NCBI RefSeq assembly: GCF_003851045.1
Contig: NZ_BFBX01000066.1
Location: 1-36,356 of the forward strand
Direction: 5' to 3'
Source of the DNA: Paenibacillus sp. 598K
Lineage (GTDB): Bacteria > Bacillota > Bacilli > Paenibacillales > Paenibacillaceae
Length of the DNA stretch: 36,356 bases
Part shown: positions 6,994-16,456 of the stretch, in pieces
Layout: each line of letters starts with the position of its first letter
How positions within the stretch are numbered: the first letter of the stretch is position 1
Position numbers and translations under genes: made by a program
The notes under the pieces: model-generated
Databases searched by the model: none
Told to the model about the DNA's origin: nothing
The model's input: only the letters and a program-made list of their open reading frames with translations

Positions 6994-9900
6994 TTACTTC
7001 TTATGGCTGATCCAGGTTTCACTGCCTTCGGACTTTTCGTAATCATGGCTGTTGGTAGCTTCCATAATATCGTAGTACGCCCAGTGCGTCTTGATCAGAT
7101 CCGTATATTGATTGAGGGTAGCGGTATGGCTGTCTACATAGCCTTTATCCGCAACTCGCTCCAGCATACGATTGACCAGGCTTACGACTTCAGCACGGCT
7201 GATGGCGTTGCCAGGCTTGAAGGTTCCGTCTGGATAGCCTTGGATCCACCCTTTGGCAGCAGCAGAGGAGATGTACTCTGTTGCCCAGTAATCAGCTGGG
7301 ACATCGGAGAACATGCCAGACTCGCCTGCGACTAGCTTATCGAAGCGAGAGGCAATGGCTGCAAACTCTGCACGGGTAATCTGTGCATCCGGCTTAAAGG
7401 TGCCGTCAGCGTAGCCCGTAATGATGCCGTATTGTTCCATATACCCGATCGCATCGGCATACCATCTCGTAGACTCCACATCAGTGAAGCGGGATGGATA
7501 GCGTCTGTCGACGTCCATCTTCTCGACCAGCAGTCGTGCGAACATGACTGTAACTTCTGCTCTTGTCATATTCTTCTGTGGACCGAAGGTCAAGTCAGGA
7601 TAGCCTTGCATGTAAGCAAAATGATTGTCCTTGTCGAGAGCCGGTTTCCATTTTGCAGTCAAGGTCAGATTGGCGCTTACTTTGTCGGTGTCAAAATTCC
7701 ACGCCGTGCCATCCGCCTTGTACCAGCCTTCAAACGTGTAACCGGCTCTGACCGGATCTGCCGGCTTCGTCAACCGCTCTCCGCTGGCAACCGATTGCGT
7801 TGTTGGTGCTTGCGTGCCTCCATCCACGTCAAAGGTGACCGTGAACGCAGTAGGTTGGCCAACGTATGGCGGGTACTGCGTTTGTGGAGGCGTGCTTGGG
7901 TTAGGATAAGCGATACCATAGACGGAGAAGTTCTTCACATACAAGGTTAGCGTCCAATTGGACGAATCCAGAGTGAGATATTCTCCATCCGTATTCGGAG
8001 TCGTGCGAATCACATTCACCGCATTTCCGTGATAGCGATAAACGGTATAGCTCGACTTGCCTTGCAGCTCCGTAGGGATCGGAATCATCACTTTGATGAG
8101 CCCGTTTGTTTTTTCGATAAGCCCTTCGGAATCCCAGTTCACCGTTTCAGTTAAGCGATAGAACTTTTCGATAATCATGTCCAGATAGAGCCCGATGGTC
8201 GTATTATTATTCCGCGCGCTCGTGCTGATTTGTCTGATCGCTTGTGCGATATCGACATCGTTCGTCGCTTCATTGACTTTCTCGATGATCATTTCAACCC
8301 GGGTGAACCCTGTATTGTTGTACTCGTTGAACAGGTAATCTACGGATTCCGGGTGCAGATTATCGATGACGATAGGCGGCGTGCCACTGCCTTGCAGCTT
8401 CAAGGCGCTGCTGGCATTGTACGGGAAGATGACGTTGCCAAGATCCACGACCTGCTGCTCTCCCCCGATGACCACCGCAATAATGGCTGTCTTCTCGCCT
8501 AGCGTGATCTTCAGGTTATACGTACCTCCCGGTACATCATGGATCGTAAAGCGGCCATTGGTATCGGTAGTCGCCGTTTCCCCGTATTGGGTGTTGCCCT
8601 TCACAATCTGAACGGTGGCTCCCTGAAGATTCACAGGAGGCGTACTATCGTCGATGACGGTGCCAATGACGATATAATTCCCGGTCGATGGTTCGGCTTG
8701 CCAAGTGGCGGTGTAATGGCGATCGCCTGTCGAGCCTTTTGCTATCGTTACAGTCAGCGTTGGCTCGGACAGTCCTGTCCCTGTCCATCCCGCAAAGGTA
8801 TAGCCTGGTTTGGTCGGGTTAATCAAGGTAAAGTCTTCCGTCTCCACGGTATAGGTTACCGGATTCGATGGATCGCTCGTCCACGCGTCAAGCTCATACG
8901 TAATCGTGTAGGGCTCGGCTGCGAAGACAGCGGTATAGGTCGCTGCCGCGTACAGGCCCGAATCCTCCTTTTGCGGAACAAAGCTGACACTCGTGCTGAC
9001 CGTTGCGCCGGTTGCGTCCTGCCATTCAACGAAGCGATAGCCCGGGTTGGCCGTTGCTACAGAGCCCGTTGCCGTACCACTCTCGGGATTCAATGATTCA
9101 TAGGTCGGACTCACTGTGCCATAGTTCGCATGGTTGACGGCATATTGAATCGTCACATGATCGATCTCCGTCCACACGGCATAGAGCGTGACGGATTCAT
9201 CGGTCTTGTCCCAGTCTTTCGCACTGCTCATGTCATCATTGTAATACTTCGTAGCATCGTTGCTGGTCTGGTCATAATATCCGAGGAATGTATATCCATC
9301 CCGACTCGGCGTTGTTGCAGCTGGCATCGGCTGATCGTAGGTTGTCGTTACGCTGCCGCTGCCGCCACTGCCGCCGTTGTCGTCCAACGTCACGATAGAA
9401 GTCAGGGCTGTCCATGTCGCTGTGTAGCTGCGATTACCGGTAGAGCCTGTAGTGATAGTGACCGTCGTCGTCGGCTCAGTCAACTCCGTGCCCGTCCAGC
9501 CGGCGAAGGTGTAGCCCACTCTCGTCGGATTGTTCAGCGTCAGGTCTGCGCTTGTTACCGTGTAGGTGGCAGGATTGGCGTCGATCACGCTGCCCCCATT
9601 CAGATTGTAGGTGATCGCGAAGTCGATCAATTTGAACTGTGCCGTATACGTCTCATCGCCGGTTACAGGCACGATGGTCTTATCCCAGCCGGTAAATTCA
9701 TACCCTGGCTGCTCGGTAATGACCGGCGCCGTTGGCGTGGCTCCGTAGACAACTTGGGTCTCGGTAACGCCTGTCGTCGTTCCCTTAGTCGGGTCGATGA
9801 CGAAGCTGATGTCATACTGGTTTCTGTCATAATAGATATCTATGACCGTGCTGCCGTCTGCGGCAATCGCTGCCTGCGAGAACTGCTTGGCAGTGAAGCC

Positions 9901-12900
9901 GTCATAGGTCTTCGCCTCTGCATTAGTCAGCTCACCAGTCGTGCCGCTCAGGCTCTCAACCACAGGAGCTGCGGTATACGTGCCGTTGATATCTGCCTGA
10001 TGATGGTTAACCGTGTACGCTGTGTTGGTGTTCGGTGTCCATGTCGCTGTGAAGCTGCGATTACCTGTCGAACCCGTAGCGATGGTGACCGTCGTCGTCG
10101 GCTCAGTGAGCTCCGTGCCCGTCCAGCCGGCGAAGATGTAGCCCGCTCTAGTCGGGTTGTTCAGCGTCAGATCTGCGCTGGCTATCGTGTAGGTATCGGG
10201 ATTAGCGTTGGCCACGCTGCCTCTGTCGAGATCATAGGTGATCGCGAAGTCGGTCAATTCGAACTGTGCCGTATACGTCTCATCGCCGGTTACAGGTACG
10301 ATGGTCTTATCCCAGCCGGTGAACTCATACCCTGGAATATCCGTAATGCTCGGCGCCGTCGGCGTGGCTCCATAGACTACCTGCTTCTCGGTAGGGTCTG
10401 TCGTCGTCCCCTTAGTAGAGTCGATGACAAAGCTGATGTCGTACTGGATTCTGTCATAATAGATATCTATGACCGTGCTGCCGTCTGCGGCAATCGTTGC
10501 CTGCGAGAACTGCTTGGCAGTGAAGCCTTCATAGGCTTTCGCCTCTGCATTAGTCAATTCACCAGTCGTGCCGCTCAGGTTCTCAACTGCAGGGGCTGCG
10601 GTATAACTGCCGTCGATGGCCGCCTGATGATGGTTAACCGTATACGCTGTACCAGTGCTTGGAGTCCAGCTTGCGGTATAGCTTCTTGCACCAGTAGAGC
10701 CCGTAGGGATGGTGACCGTCATTGTCGGTTCGGTCAGATCCGTGCCTGTCCAGCCAGCGAAGGTGTAACCTACTTTCGTCGGGTTGTTCAACGTCAGTTC
10801 GCTGTCTACCGTATAGGTATCGGGATTGACGTTGGCCTCGCTGCCGCCGTCCAGATCGTAGGTGATCGGGTAGTCGGTCAATTCGAACTGTGCCGTATAC
10901 GTCTCATCGCCGGTTACAGGTGCGATGGTCTTATCCCAGCCGATGAATTCGAACCCTGGCTGCTCGGTGATGCTCGGCGCCGTCGGCGTGGCTCCATAGA
11001 CTACTTGCTTCTCGGTAGGGCCTGTCGTCGTACCCTTAGTAGAGTCGATGACGAAGCTGATGTCGTACTGGATTCTGTCATAATAGATATCTATGACCGT
11101 GCTGCCGTCTGCGGCAATCGTTGCCTGCGAGAACTGATTGGCAGTGAAGCCTTCATAGGCTTTCGCCTCGGCGTTGGTGAGCTCTCCAGTCGTACCGCTC
11201 AGGTTCTCAACTGTAGGAGCTGCGGTATACCCGCCGTCGATGGCTGCTTGATGATGGTTAACCGTGTACGCTGTGTTAGCGTTTGGCGTCCATGTGGCGT
11301 AGAGGTCCGTAGTTGCTGTGATCGCCGTCTGGAAGTCAAATGCCGTGCTGCCTCCGTCCGTGGTTACCCAGATGTTAAAGGTATATCCTTCCTTCGTCGG
11401 GGCTGTCGGCAAGGTTGCCTGTCCGCCAGCAAGAATCGTCTGTGCGGCAGGAACATCATATTTCTGTGTTCCATCATAGAAGGCCACGCTGTAAAAATTG
11501 ATTTCTATGTTTGCGTTCGTATTCGAAAGCTGTACGCCAGTGTTTACATCGTTGACATAGATGTCATAAGTCCCGGGCGTCACGCCGCTAGACGAATGGA
11601 CACCGCCATTTTCTGGAAGATCGTATCGGCTTGCGCCGTCTTTCCACAGCTCCACTGTTTGACCCGGATAGCTCGCTCCGTCGAGCTTCAAGGTCACGCT
11701 TGGTGTGAATGTATCCGTAACGGTCACCTCATCGCTGGTCGCGGCGGCCGGCGTAGTTAATCCTGTGCCGCTAACCGATGTGATGGTGGCCCCGTTGAAG
11801 TATTGGGTTCCTGCGGTTGCGCCAGACGGCACTGTAGCCTCATAGGTCAATACCGTCTGACCTTTTGCAGGCACAGAGCTGATCGTATAAGGGAATGTTG
11901 CGGTGCCTTTAGCAACGCCGTCTTCTGTGATACTGCCATTCACAAATGTAAGCTCGGCGGGTAAGTCATCGTTCACGATGACATTCGTAATCGGGTTGCC
12001 AGTCAGATTGGTAACCGTCATATGATAGACGATTTTTTCGCCTGCAGGCACCGAACTGGATGCCGGGGCGATCTCAATCTTCAGTTTTGGAGCAAGCTTG
12101 CCGTTGTTGCCTAGCTTGGTGACAAACGTACCATGAATATCGCCAAGCCATTCATTGGCGTATACCTCGGCAGCAGTGTTACTGATGTTACTGCTTTTCG
12201 CTTTGGGTGCCAATGTGTTGCCGCTGATAACTTTTGGTGTGCTTGAGATTACATTATTACTCACGCTAATGTTTTCATAATAATAAAGATTATCTACATT
12301 TGGTATAAAGCGCGCAGTTGCCGTTGCTTTGTTGTCCAGATAGGCGTTACTGTAGACCGTACCAGAATTGTAGGGAGCTGATAATCCCACCGTATAGGTA
12401 AGTTGCAGCGGGGGAAGATTGGCATTGGAATACTGGCCCGGTGTAGGATTTTGACGATCGCTGAACATAATCAGCGGCACTTCATCGGGACGAATGATCC
12501 ATTTCATTTCCCGTGTGTCATTATTGTACTCGACCGTCGTGTCCATGCCCGCAAACTCATAGGTGGTCACTGCTCCGGATTCGGATTCGGGTTCAGTTTT
12601 TACTGTTCCTGTCAAAGTGCCCATGGTAGGGGCTGTTTTTAGCTTCATCCCTTCCCCTAACACATCAGTGAGGACAAGATTTAGCGGTTCACCAGCAGCA
12701 TTGGTCTGTTCGAACGGGATAATTTTCTCCTTGGTAGCTGCCTCTACCAAAGCTGCCAGGTCGCCAAGCGCCTGGTCCACCTTGGTCAGTTCATTAGAGC
12801 CGATAAAATAAATATAATCGGTGGCATAGAGGTAGCCTGGCGTACCCCCGATACCATACTTATTATTGCCGTTCGGTGCGTTGTTTGTAAGGGTGTTAAG

Positions 12901-13971
12901 TTGGGTGCGTACATTGGAAAGAGCACCTGTCGAGGCAGATTCCAGTGTACTTGGCTTCAAAAGAGCCGTGGCCAGATTGTTGCCTTCGGCGAGACCAAAG
13001 GCCACATTAAACCATACGACATCCTTGCCGCCGCTATGCGAGCTGTATGCTGTCTTCAGCTCATCCTTTAGCTTTGCCGCACTCAGGATGGTCAGCGCCG
13101 CAATCTCAGCCGTACCGCTCGCACCGCTGCCCGCTCGTGTGTCTCCGTCTGGTGGACTGTTATACCAGTTCGTATAGGCATTGTTGGCTTCACCATCGGT
13201 GAGGAGCAGGACATAGGGTACCCGTTCCGTGTCTTGGCTGCTTGGTTGACGGGTTGTAATGTCAGCTTTTAGAGCATTGATCGCTGTATAAAGCCCCATT
13301 TGAGTGGCCGTACCGCCCGAGGTATTTATCGTTTGGGCGGTTGTGGTGCTCGTTGTTCCGTCCAACGATTTCTGGGTCACACCTGCCTTCTTGGTGATGG
13401 TCTGATTGTTGCTGGTGATATAGCGGTCCGTAACGGTGGCGCTATTGCCAGTATCAGGGGTAGAATAGGAGGCCAGCGGGAACAAGGTCCCGTAGTTGCC
13501 ATTAGTAGCAAGACCATAGTAATAGATACCGATCCGATTTCTCGGATTGGCGGCCATAATAAGATCGATGCCTTTATTTACGGCATCCTTCATACTGGCA
13601 ATACGCTCTTTCGTCATACTCTGCGACATATCCAATACCATCGCTACGTCCGCGGCGGCCTGTGCCCGCACAACGCCGGTAGACGTGCGAATGTATTCCT
13701 GGGCTAATGCCGACAGGGTGACGTCAAAATCTGTTCCGTTTACGGACACCGATTTGTCTGTCCAAATACGGCCGTCGTCATTCGCAGTGCCTAAGCTGGC
13801 AGGCCGTGCGGACGTCGATGGATCTGAGCTTAACTCCACGACGTAGTTGTTCAGGCCGTGCATTGGGGGGCTAGGCGCCGCCCACCCGTACGCGGGCAGC
13901 ATCCCGCTCAGCATGGCGGCGATCAGCAGCCACACGCAAATGCGGTTCATCTTTCTGTTTTTCAACTTCAC
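6994..13971 (-). CDS. Giant S-layer-anchored adhesin-like protein (VWA, DUF11, InlB-type repeats, 3x SLH)
   Basis: This surface protein has about 2,325 residues. Order: signal peptide (RICVWLLIAAMLSGML, cleavage near YGWAA); von Willebrand A domain with MIDAS motif DMSQSM (D about 114) and LLLTDGEANN (about 258); a pilus-adhesin-like beta region (about 390-620); a DUF11 domain (about 630-750); an InlB/Listeria-Bacteroides repeat (GYTFNIW); three ~208-residue tandem units (about 890-1525); more InlB-type repeats (GYTFLGYY, GYTFAGWTG); a carboxypeptidase-regulatory-like domain (GTVIDDSTPPVNLQGATVQI, about 1760-1840); a final InlB repeat; and three C-terminal SLH domains (MTRAEVTVMFARL, ITRAEFAAIASRF, ISRAEVVSLVNRM) that bind pyruvylated wall polymer. 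The start is GTG at 13971, seven bases from AGGAGG; a TTG one codon upstream is possible. Probable role: calcium-dependent attachment to surfaces or glycans. Confidence 0.93.
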   Translation of the reverse strand: MKLKNRKMNRICVWLLIAAMLSGMLPAYGWAAPSPPMHGLNNYVVELSSDPSTSARPASLGTANDDGRIWTDKSVSVNGTDFDVTLSALAQEYIRTSTGVVRAQAAADVAMVLDMSQSMTKERIASMKDAVNKGIDLIMAANPRNRIGIYYYGLATNGNYGTLFPLASYSTPDTGNSATVTDRYITSNNQTITKKAGVTQKSLDGTTSTTTAQTINTSGGTATQMGLYTAINALKADITTRQPSSQDTERVPYVLLLTDGEANNAYTNWYNSPPDGDTRAGSGASGTAEIAALTILSAAKLKDELKTAYSSHSGGKDVVWFNVAFGLAEGNNLATALLKPSTLESASTGALSNVRTQLNTLTNNAPNGNNKYGIGGTPGYLYATDYIYFIGSNELTKVDQALGDLAALVEAATKEKIIPFEQTNAAGEPLNLVLTDVLGEGMKLKTAPTMGTLTGTVKTEPESESGAVTTYEFAGMDTTVEYNNDTREMKWIIRPDEVPLIMFSDRQNPTPGQYSNANLPPLQLTYTVGLSAPYNSGTVYSNAYLDNKATATARFIPNVDNLYYYENISVSNNVISSTPKVISGNTLAPKAKSSNISNTAAEVYANEWLGDIHGTFVTKLGNNGKLAPKLKIEIAPASSSVPAGEKIVYHMTVTNLTGNPITNVIVNDDLPAELTFVNGSITEDGVAKGTATFPYTISSVPAKGQTVLTYEATVPSGATAGTQYFNGATITSVSGTGLTTPAAATSDEVTVTDTFTPSVTLKLDGASYPGQTVELWKDGASRYDLPENGGVHSSSGVTPGTYDIYVNDVNTGVQLSNTNANIEINFYSVAFYDGTQKYDVPAAQTILAGGQATLPTAPTKEGYTFNIWVTTDGGSTAFDFQTAITATTDLYATWTPNANTAYTVNHHQAAIDGGYTAAPTVENLSGTTGELTNAEAKAYEGFTANQFSQATIAADGSTVIDIYYDRIQYDISFVIDSTKGTTTGPTEKQVVYGATPTAPSITEQPGFEFIGWDKTIAPVTGDETYTAQFELTDYPITYDLDGGSEANVNPDTYTVDSELTLNNPTKVGYTFAGWTGTDLTEPTMTVTIPTGSTGARSYTASWTPSTGTAYTVNHHQAAIDGSYTAAPAVENLSGTTGELTNAEAKAYEGFTAKQFSQATIAADGSTVIDIYYDRIQYDISFVIDSTKGTTTDPTEKQVVYGATPTAPSITDIPGYEFTGWDKTIVPVTGDETYTAQFELTDFAITYDLDRGSVANANPDTYTIASADLTLNNPTRAGYIFAGWTGTELTEPTTTVTIATGSTGNRSFTATWTPNTNTAYTVNHHQADINGTYTAAPVVESLSGTTGELTNAEAKTYDGFTAKQFSQAAIAADGSTVIDIYYDRNQYDISFVIDPTKGTTTGVTETQVVYGATPTAPVITEQPGYEFTGWDKTIVPVTGDETYTAQFKLIDFAITYNLNGGSVIDANPATYTVTSADLTLNNPTRVGYTFAGWTGTELTEPTTTVTITTGSTGNRSYTATWTALTSIVTLDDNGGSGGSGSVTTTYDQPMPAATTPSRDGYTFLGYYDQTSNDATKYYNDDMSSAKDWDKTDESVTLYAVWTEIDHVTIQYAVNHANYGTVSPTYESLNPESGTATGSVATANPGYRFVEWQDATGATVSTSVSFVPQKEDSGLYAAATYTAVFAAEPYTITYELDAWTSDPSNPVTYTVETEDFTLINPTKPGYTFAGWTGTGLSEPTLTVTIAKGSTGDRHYTATWQAEPSTGNYIVIGTVIDDSTPPVNLQGATVQIVKGNTQYGETATTDTNGRFTIHDVPGGTYNLKITLGEKTAIIAVVIGGEQQVVDLGNVIFPYNASSALKLQGSGTPPIVIDNLHPESVDYLFNEYNNTGFTRVEMIIEKVNEATNDVDIAQAIRQISTSARNNNTTIGLYLDMIIEKFYRLTETVNWDSEGLIEKTNGLIKVMIPIPTELQGKSSYTVYRYHGNAVNVIRTTPNTDGEYLTLDSSNWTLTLYVKNFSVYGIAYPNPSTPPQTQYPPYVGQPTAFTVTFDVDGGTQAPTTQSVASGERLTKPADPVRAGYTFEGWYKADGTAWNFDTDKVSANLTLTAKWKPALDKDNHFAYMQGYPDLTFGPQKNMTRAEVTVMFARLLVEKMDVDRRYPSRFTDVESTRWYADAIGYMEQYGIITGYADGTFKPDAQITRAEFAAIASRFDKLVAGESGMFSDVPADYWATEYISSAAAKGWIQGYPDGTFKPGNAISRAEVVSLVNRMLERVADKGYVDSHTATLNQYTDLIKTHWAYYDIMEATNSHDYEKSEGSETWISHKK
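9406..11290 (-). repeat. Three tandem ~625-bp units inside the SLH adhesin gene
   Basis: The anchor GATGGTTAACCGT recurs at 10002, 10629 and 11253 (624- and 627-bp spacing). Each unit encodes NTAYTVNHHQ, then GTTGELTNAEAK, VIDIYYDR, QYDISFVID, ATPTAP, GWDKTI, TGDETYTAQF and GYTFAGWTGTEL. The units mix a MucBP-like segment with InlB-type repeats. Long stretches are identical at DNA level, so the copies are recent or homogenised and the count may vary between strains. Confidence 0.88.
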
Positions 13972-14292
13972 CAATTTTCCTCCTCTTATAATGTTAACTC
14001 TGTTCTTGCATTAGGCCTTTTAACCTACAAACGACATTCCCGGATAGTATAATCGACGGACCTCGACAGAATCTGAACAATTGGAGAAAAACGGAAAAGG
14101 GCCGCCCGATAAGGGTGGCCCTGAAGCGTGGTGAAACGGCTGCTACGCAATGGAGTCAGGAGCAGTCTGTCCGAAAACCTGCCTTTCCCTCCAACCTGTC
14201 TGCAGCTTATTATGAAGTTGCCCAAATCGTATATAATGCTTATATAGCGAGTCCATGGAATCGCACTTTATATGAAAATGAGGTGTAGACAA
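13972..14292. promoter_or_regulatory. Divergent intergenic region between the SLH adhesin and the LytTR/GHKL pair
   Basis: No gene is supported in these 321 bp. They hold the AGGAGG site of the adhesin (13979-13984), a possible minus-strand -10 TATACT (14046-14051) without a good -35, the hairpin at 14098-14122 with a U-rich minus-strand flank, and a plus-strand TATAAT (14232-14237) about 55 bp before the response regulator start. Both genes could therefore be controlled from here; a LytTR direct-repeat site could not be identified with confidence. Confidence 0.55.
14098..14122 (-). terminator. Terminator-like hairpin upstream of the adhesin gene
   Basis: AGGGCCGCCC and GGGTGGCCCT form a 10-bp stem (one G-U pair) with a GATAA loop. 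On the minus strand it is followed by TTTTCCGTTTTTC, a broken U tract. No minus-strand gene ends here, so it may be an insulator or an attenuator in the adhesin leader. It closely resembles the hairpin at 1037-1064. Confidence 0.5.
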
Positions 14293-15036
14293 TTGTTGTA
14301 TCGGGTAGCCCTGTGCGACGACGAGGAGAAGCAACGGGAGCTTGTAAAGCAGATGCTGCTTGCCTTATCCGTCAAGACCAACCTCGAATTTGAATGCGAA
14401 TGCTTCGCATCCGGGGAGCAGTTGATCGCTCATTACGACAACAACGAGCAGCCCTTCCACATTCTCATTCTCGATGTAGAGATGGGGGGGATCAACGGGA
14501 TTCAGACAGCCCGGGCCATCCGGGATCGGAAGCATTTTGACGAACAAATTATTTTTCTGACCAGTTACCCGGACTATATGGTGGAGAGCTTCGACGTCAT
14601 CACCTTCCAATACTTGATCAAGCCCATTTCGGAGCAGGTGCTGGAGGAGAAGATCGTCAAGCTATGTCGCTACTTTGAGGCACAGGACAAGAAATGGATG
14701 ATTATCAAGTCGAATTATGAAGAAGTGGTGCTGCGCTACGACGATATTATCGGCATCGAAGCGGCCAAAAGCTTGACGATCAAGAGCAAGCTGAACTTCA
14801 TCACCACAAGCCAAACGTATGAGAGCAGAGGCATCCTGTCCGAGTACGCAAGCGCGTTGAAGGAATTTCATTTCTTGCAGATTCATCGCTCTATTATTAT
14901 CAACCTGAGTCATGTGAAGAAGTTCGCGAGCGGGGCAGTGCTCATGTCCAACGGCGCGGAGTTTCCCATTGGTCGCTCCAAGGTCAAGGAGGTCAAGGAT
15001 TTCTACACCAAATTTATGATTATGAGGGCACCCTGA
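14293..15036 (+). CDS. LytTR-family response regulator (AgrA-like)
   Basis: This 247-residue response regulator has a receiver domain at about residues 1-125 (YRVALCDDEE acidic pocket, phospho-acceptor Asp61 in ILILDVEMGG, conserved T/S in FLTSYPDY, K in YLIKPI). A LytTR DNA-binding domain follows at about 140-240 (VVLRYDDIIGIEAAKSLTI, FLQIHRSIIINLSHVKKF, FPIGRSKVKEVKDFY). I prefer the TTG at 14293, seven bases after GAGGTG; ATG codons at 14272 and 14278 overlap or precede that site. The stop is one base from the next start, so it is cotranscribed with the kinase. LytTR regulators typically control surface proteins, autolysis or competence; the divergent adhesin is an obvious candidate target (inference). 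Confidence 0.9.
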   Translation: MLYRVALCDDEEKQRELVKQMLLALSVKTNLEFECECFASGEQLIAHYDNNEQPFHILILDVEMGGINGIQTARAIRDRKHFDEQIIFLTSYPDYMVESFDVITFQYLIKPISEQVLEEKIVKLCRYFEAQDKKWMIIKSNYEEVVLRYDDIIGIEAAKSLTIKSKLNFITTSQTYESRGILSEYASALKEFHFLQIHRSIIINLSHVKKFASGAVLMSNGAEFPIGRSKVKEVKDFYTKFMIMRAP

Positions 15037-15037
15037 T

Positions 15038-16339
15038 ATGCTATCCTACAATTTGACGGTTGTCGCATGCGTCGCCTTGGCGATGTGCTTTCAGTGCGTG
15101 TTGTTTTTCAACTCGGTGCTGGACAAGTCCACGCGCAAGAAGAGCCGCTGGGTGTATATGCTCCTGTTCCTCGCGCTGGGCTTCGTCTATTTGACGGTCT
15201 ACATCACGTCGTTTGTGTCCTCTATTCTGGCCTTTGCGATGGTATTCAGTTTGGCCCAGGCGTATCGGGTCCCCTGGCGGACCAAAATTATCTATACGAT
15301 TGTCTACGTGGTGCTGATGACGATCGTGAACTTTATTTCCCTATATGTGGTGTATGCGATCGATGAGGTCGATCTAAACGTGGTGAACCCGGTTAACGGG
15401 GACGCACAGTATCAAATGTCGATTACGAGGGCCACCCTGTTTACTTGTACCCTCATGTTCGTGGTTATCCAGATGATCCGACTGCTGGTTAAACGCAGGA
15501 GCTACTCAATCGATCTGCGGTACTATCTTATTTTTTTGATTGTGCCGATCATGAGCATCTATCAGCTTCAGCTGCTGTCTTCCTATAGCTCCCAAAATAT
15601 TCATTTTTTCATAAGCGGCATCGGCTTCCTCGTCTTGAATGTGGGCGTCGTGTATGTGTTCGATCATATCATCGACAAGTTCCAGGTGATGCATGAGAAC
15701 ATGCAATTGCAGCGTCAGATGGACTATCAGGATGCCAATTACGAAAAAACGGTGCACAGCTTCAAGTCGATCAAACGAATCATCCATGATACGAACCAGC
15801 ATTTCCTCTACATCGACGAATGCATCAACCGCAATGAGCTCGAGGCGGCAAGAGAGCATATCAAGGTGACCTTGGACAAGGTGGAGGACGCCTATGAGCG
15901 GGTCAATACGGGCAATCTGGTGGTCGATGCGCTGGTCACGAATACGCTCAACATAGGACAAGCCAATGGCATACGAATCGACACGCAGCTAAGCTTGTAT
16001 TCGAAGGATATCGATATGGATCGCTATGATCTGTGCGTCGCGCTGGGCAATATGCTGGATAACGCCGTCGAGGCGTCCAAGAAGGTCAAGCTTGCGGAGG
16101 ATCGTTATATCCGGATCAAGATCCATTCCGACGCATCGACGCTTATGATCCATATTCTCAATCATATTGGGAGTGCGGCAGTCGCCCTGCACAGCCAGAA
16201 GCCCAACCCCGAATTTCACGGCATCGGCCTGACGAATATCTCCAACATATGCAATAAGTACGGCGGGAACATGACCCTGGAGGTCAAACAAAACCAATTT
16301 CATAACATGGCAGTCATCCCCCTGCTGAACAATCCCTAG
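15038..16339 (+). CDS. Sensor histidine kinase of the GHKL/AgrC type
   Basis: This is a 433-residue membrane kinase. The N-terminal ~215 residues contain six or seven hydrophobic helices (TVVACVALAMCFQCVLFF, YMLLFLALGFVYLTVYI, YLIFLIVPIMSIYQLQ and others), like peptide-sensing AgrC kinases. A Spo0B-like dimerisation segment holds the probable phospho-His250 in RIIHDTNQHF. The ATPase domain has the N box GNMLDNAVEAS and the C-terminal GIGLTNISNICNKYGG motif. ATG 15038 is one base past the regulator stop; only a weak GAGGG precedes it, so translation is probably coupled. No AgrB/AgrD-like processing or pheromone gene is adjacent, so the signal is unknown. An intrinsic terminator starts within its last codons. 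Confidence 0.92.
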   Translation: MLSYNLTVVACVALAMCFQCVLFFNSVLDKSTRKKSRWVYMLLFLALGFVYLTVYITSFVSSILAFAMVFSLAQAYRVPWRTKIIYTIVYVVLMTIVNFISLYVVYAIDEVDLNVVNPVNGDAQYQMSITRATLFTCTLMFVVIQMIRLLVKRRSYSIDLRYYLIFLIVPIMSIYQLQLLSSYSSQNIHFFISGIGFLVLNVGVVYVFDHIIDKFQVMHENMQLQRQMDYQDANYEKTVHSFKSIKRIIHDTNQHFLYIDECINRNELEAAREHIKVTLDKVEDAYERVNTGNLVVDALVTNTLNIGQANGIRIDTQLSLYSKDIDMDRYDLCVALGNMLDNAVEASKKVKLAEDRYIRIKIHSDASTLMIHILNHIGSAAVALHSQKPNPEFHGIGLTNISNICNKYGGNMTLEVKQNQFHNMAVIPLLNNP

Positions 16340-16369
16340 ACATCCTGTCGTTTAGGGATTGTTTTTTTC
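16328..16369 (+). terminator. Rho-independent terminator of the two-component operon
   Basis: AACAATCCCTA (from 16328) pairs with TAGGGATTGTT (16353-16363), followed by TTTTTT. The upstream arm overlaps the last codons of the kinase. Confidence 0.92.
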
Positions 16370-16456
16370 GTTTCAGGGCGATTTTGTTCAGACGGCTCCG
16401 GTTAGGCGTAAGATGTGTTCATCGACAAAAATACCGTACAGAAATGAGGAGTTACG

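Noticed and set aside
9130..11760. An 876-codon plus-strand open frame opposite the adhesin repeats
   Set aside because: It mirrors the repeated coding sequence in antisense, is Cys/Arg-rich without a recognisable domain, has no ribosome site, and its own repeats come from the opposite gene.
14025..14334. Minus-strand small frames of about 63-66 codons as a possible pheromone precursor for the Agr-like pair
   Set aside because: No ribosome site, no AgrD-like amphipathic leader with a Cys-containing core, and they overlap the promoter region of the regulator.
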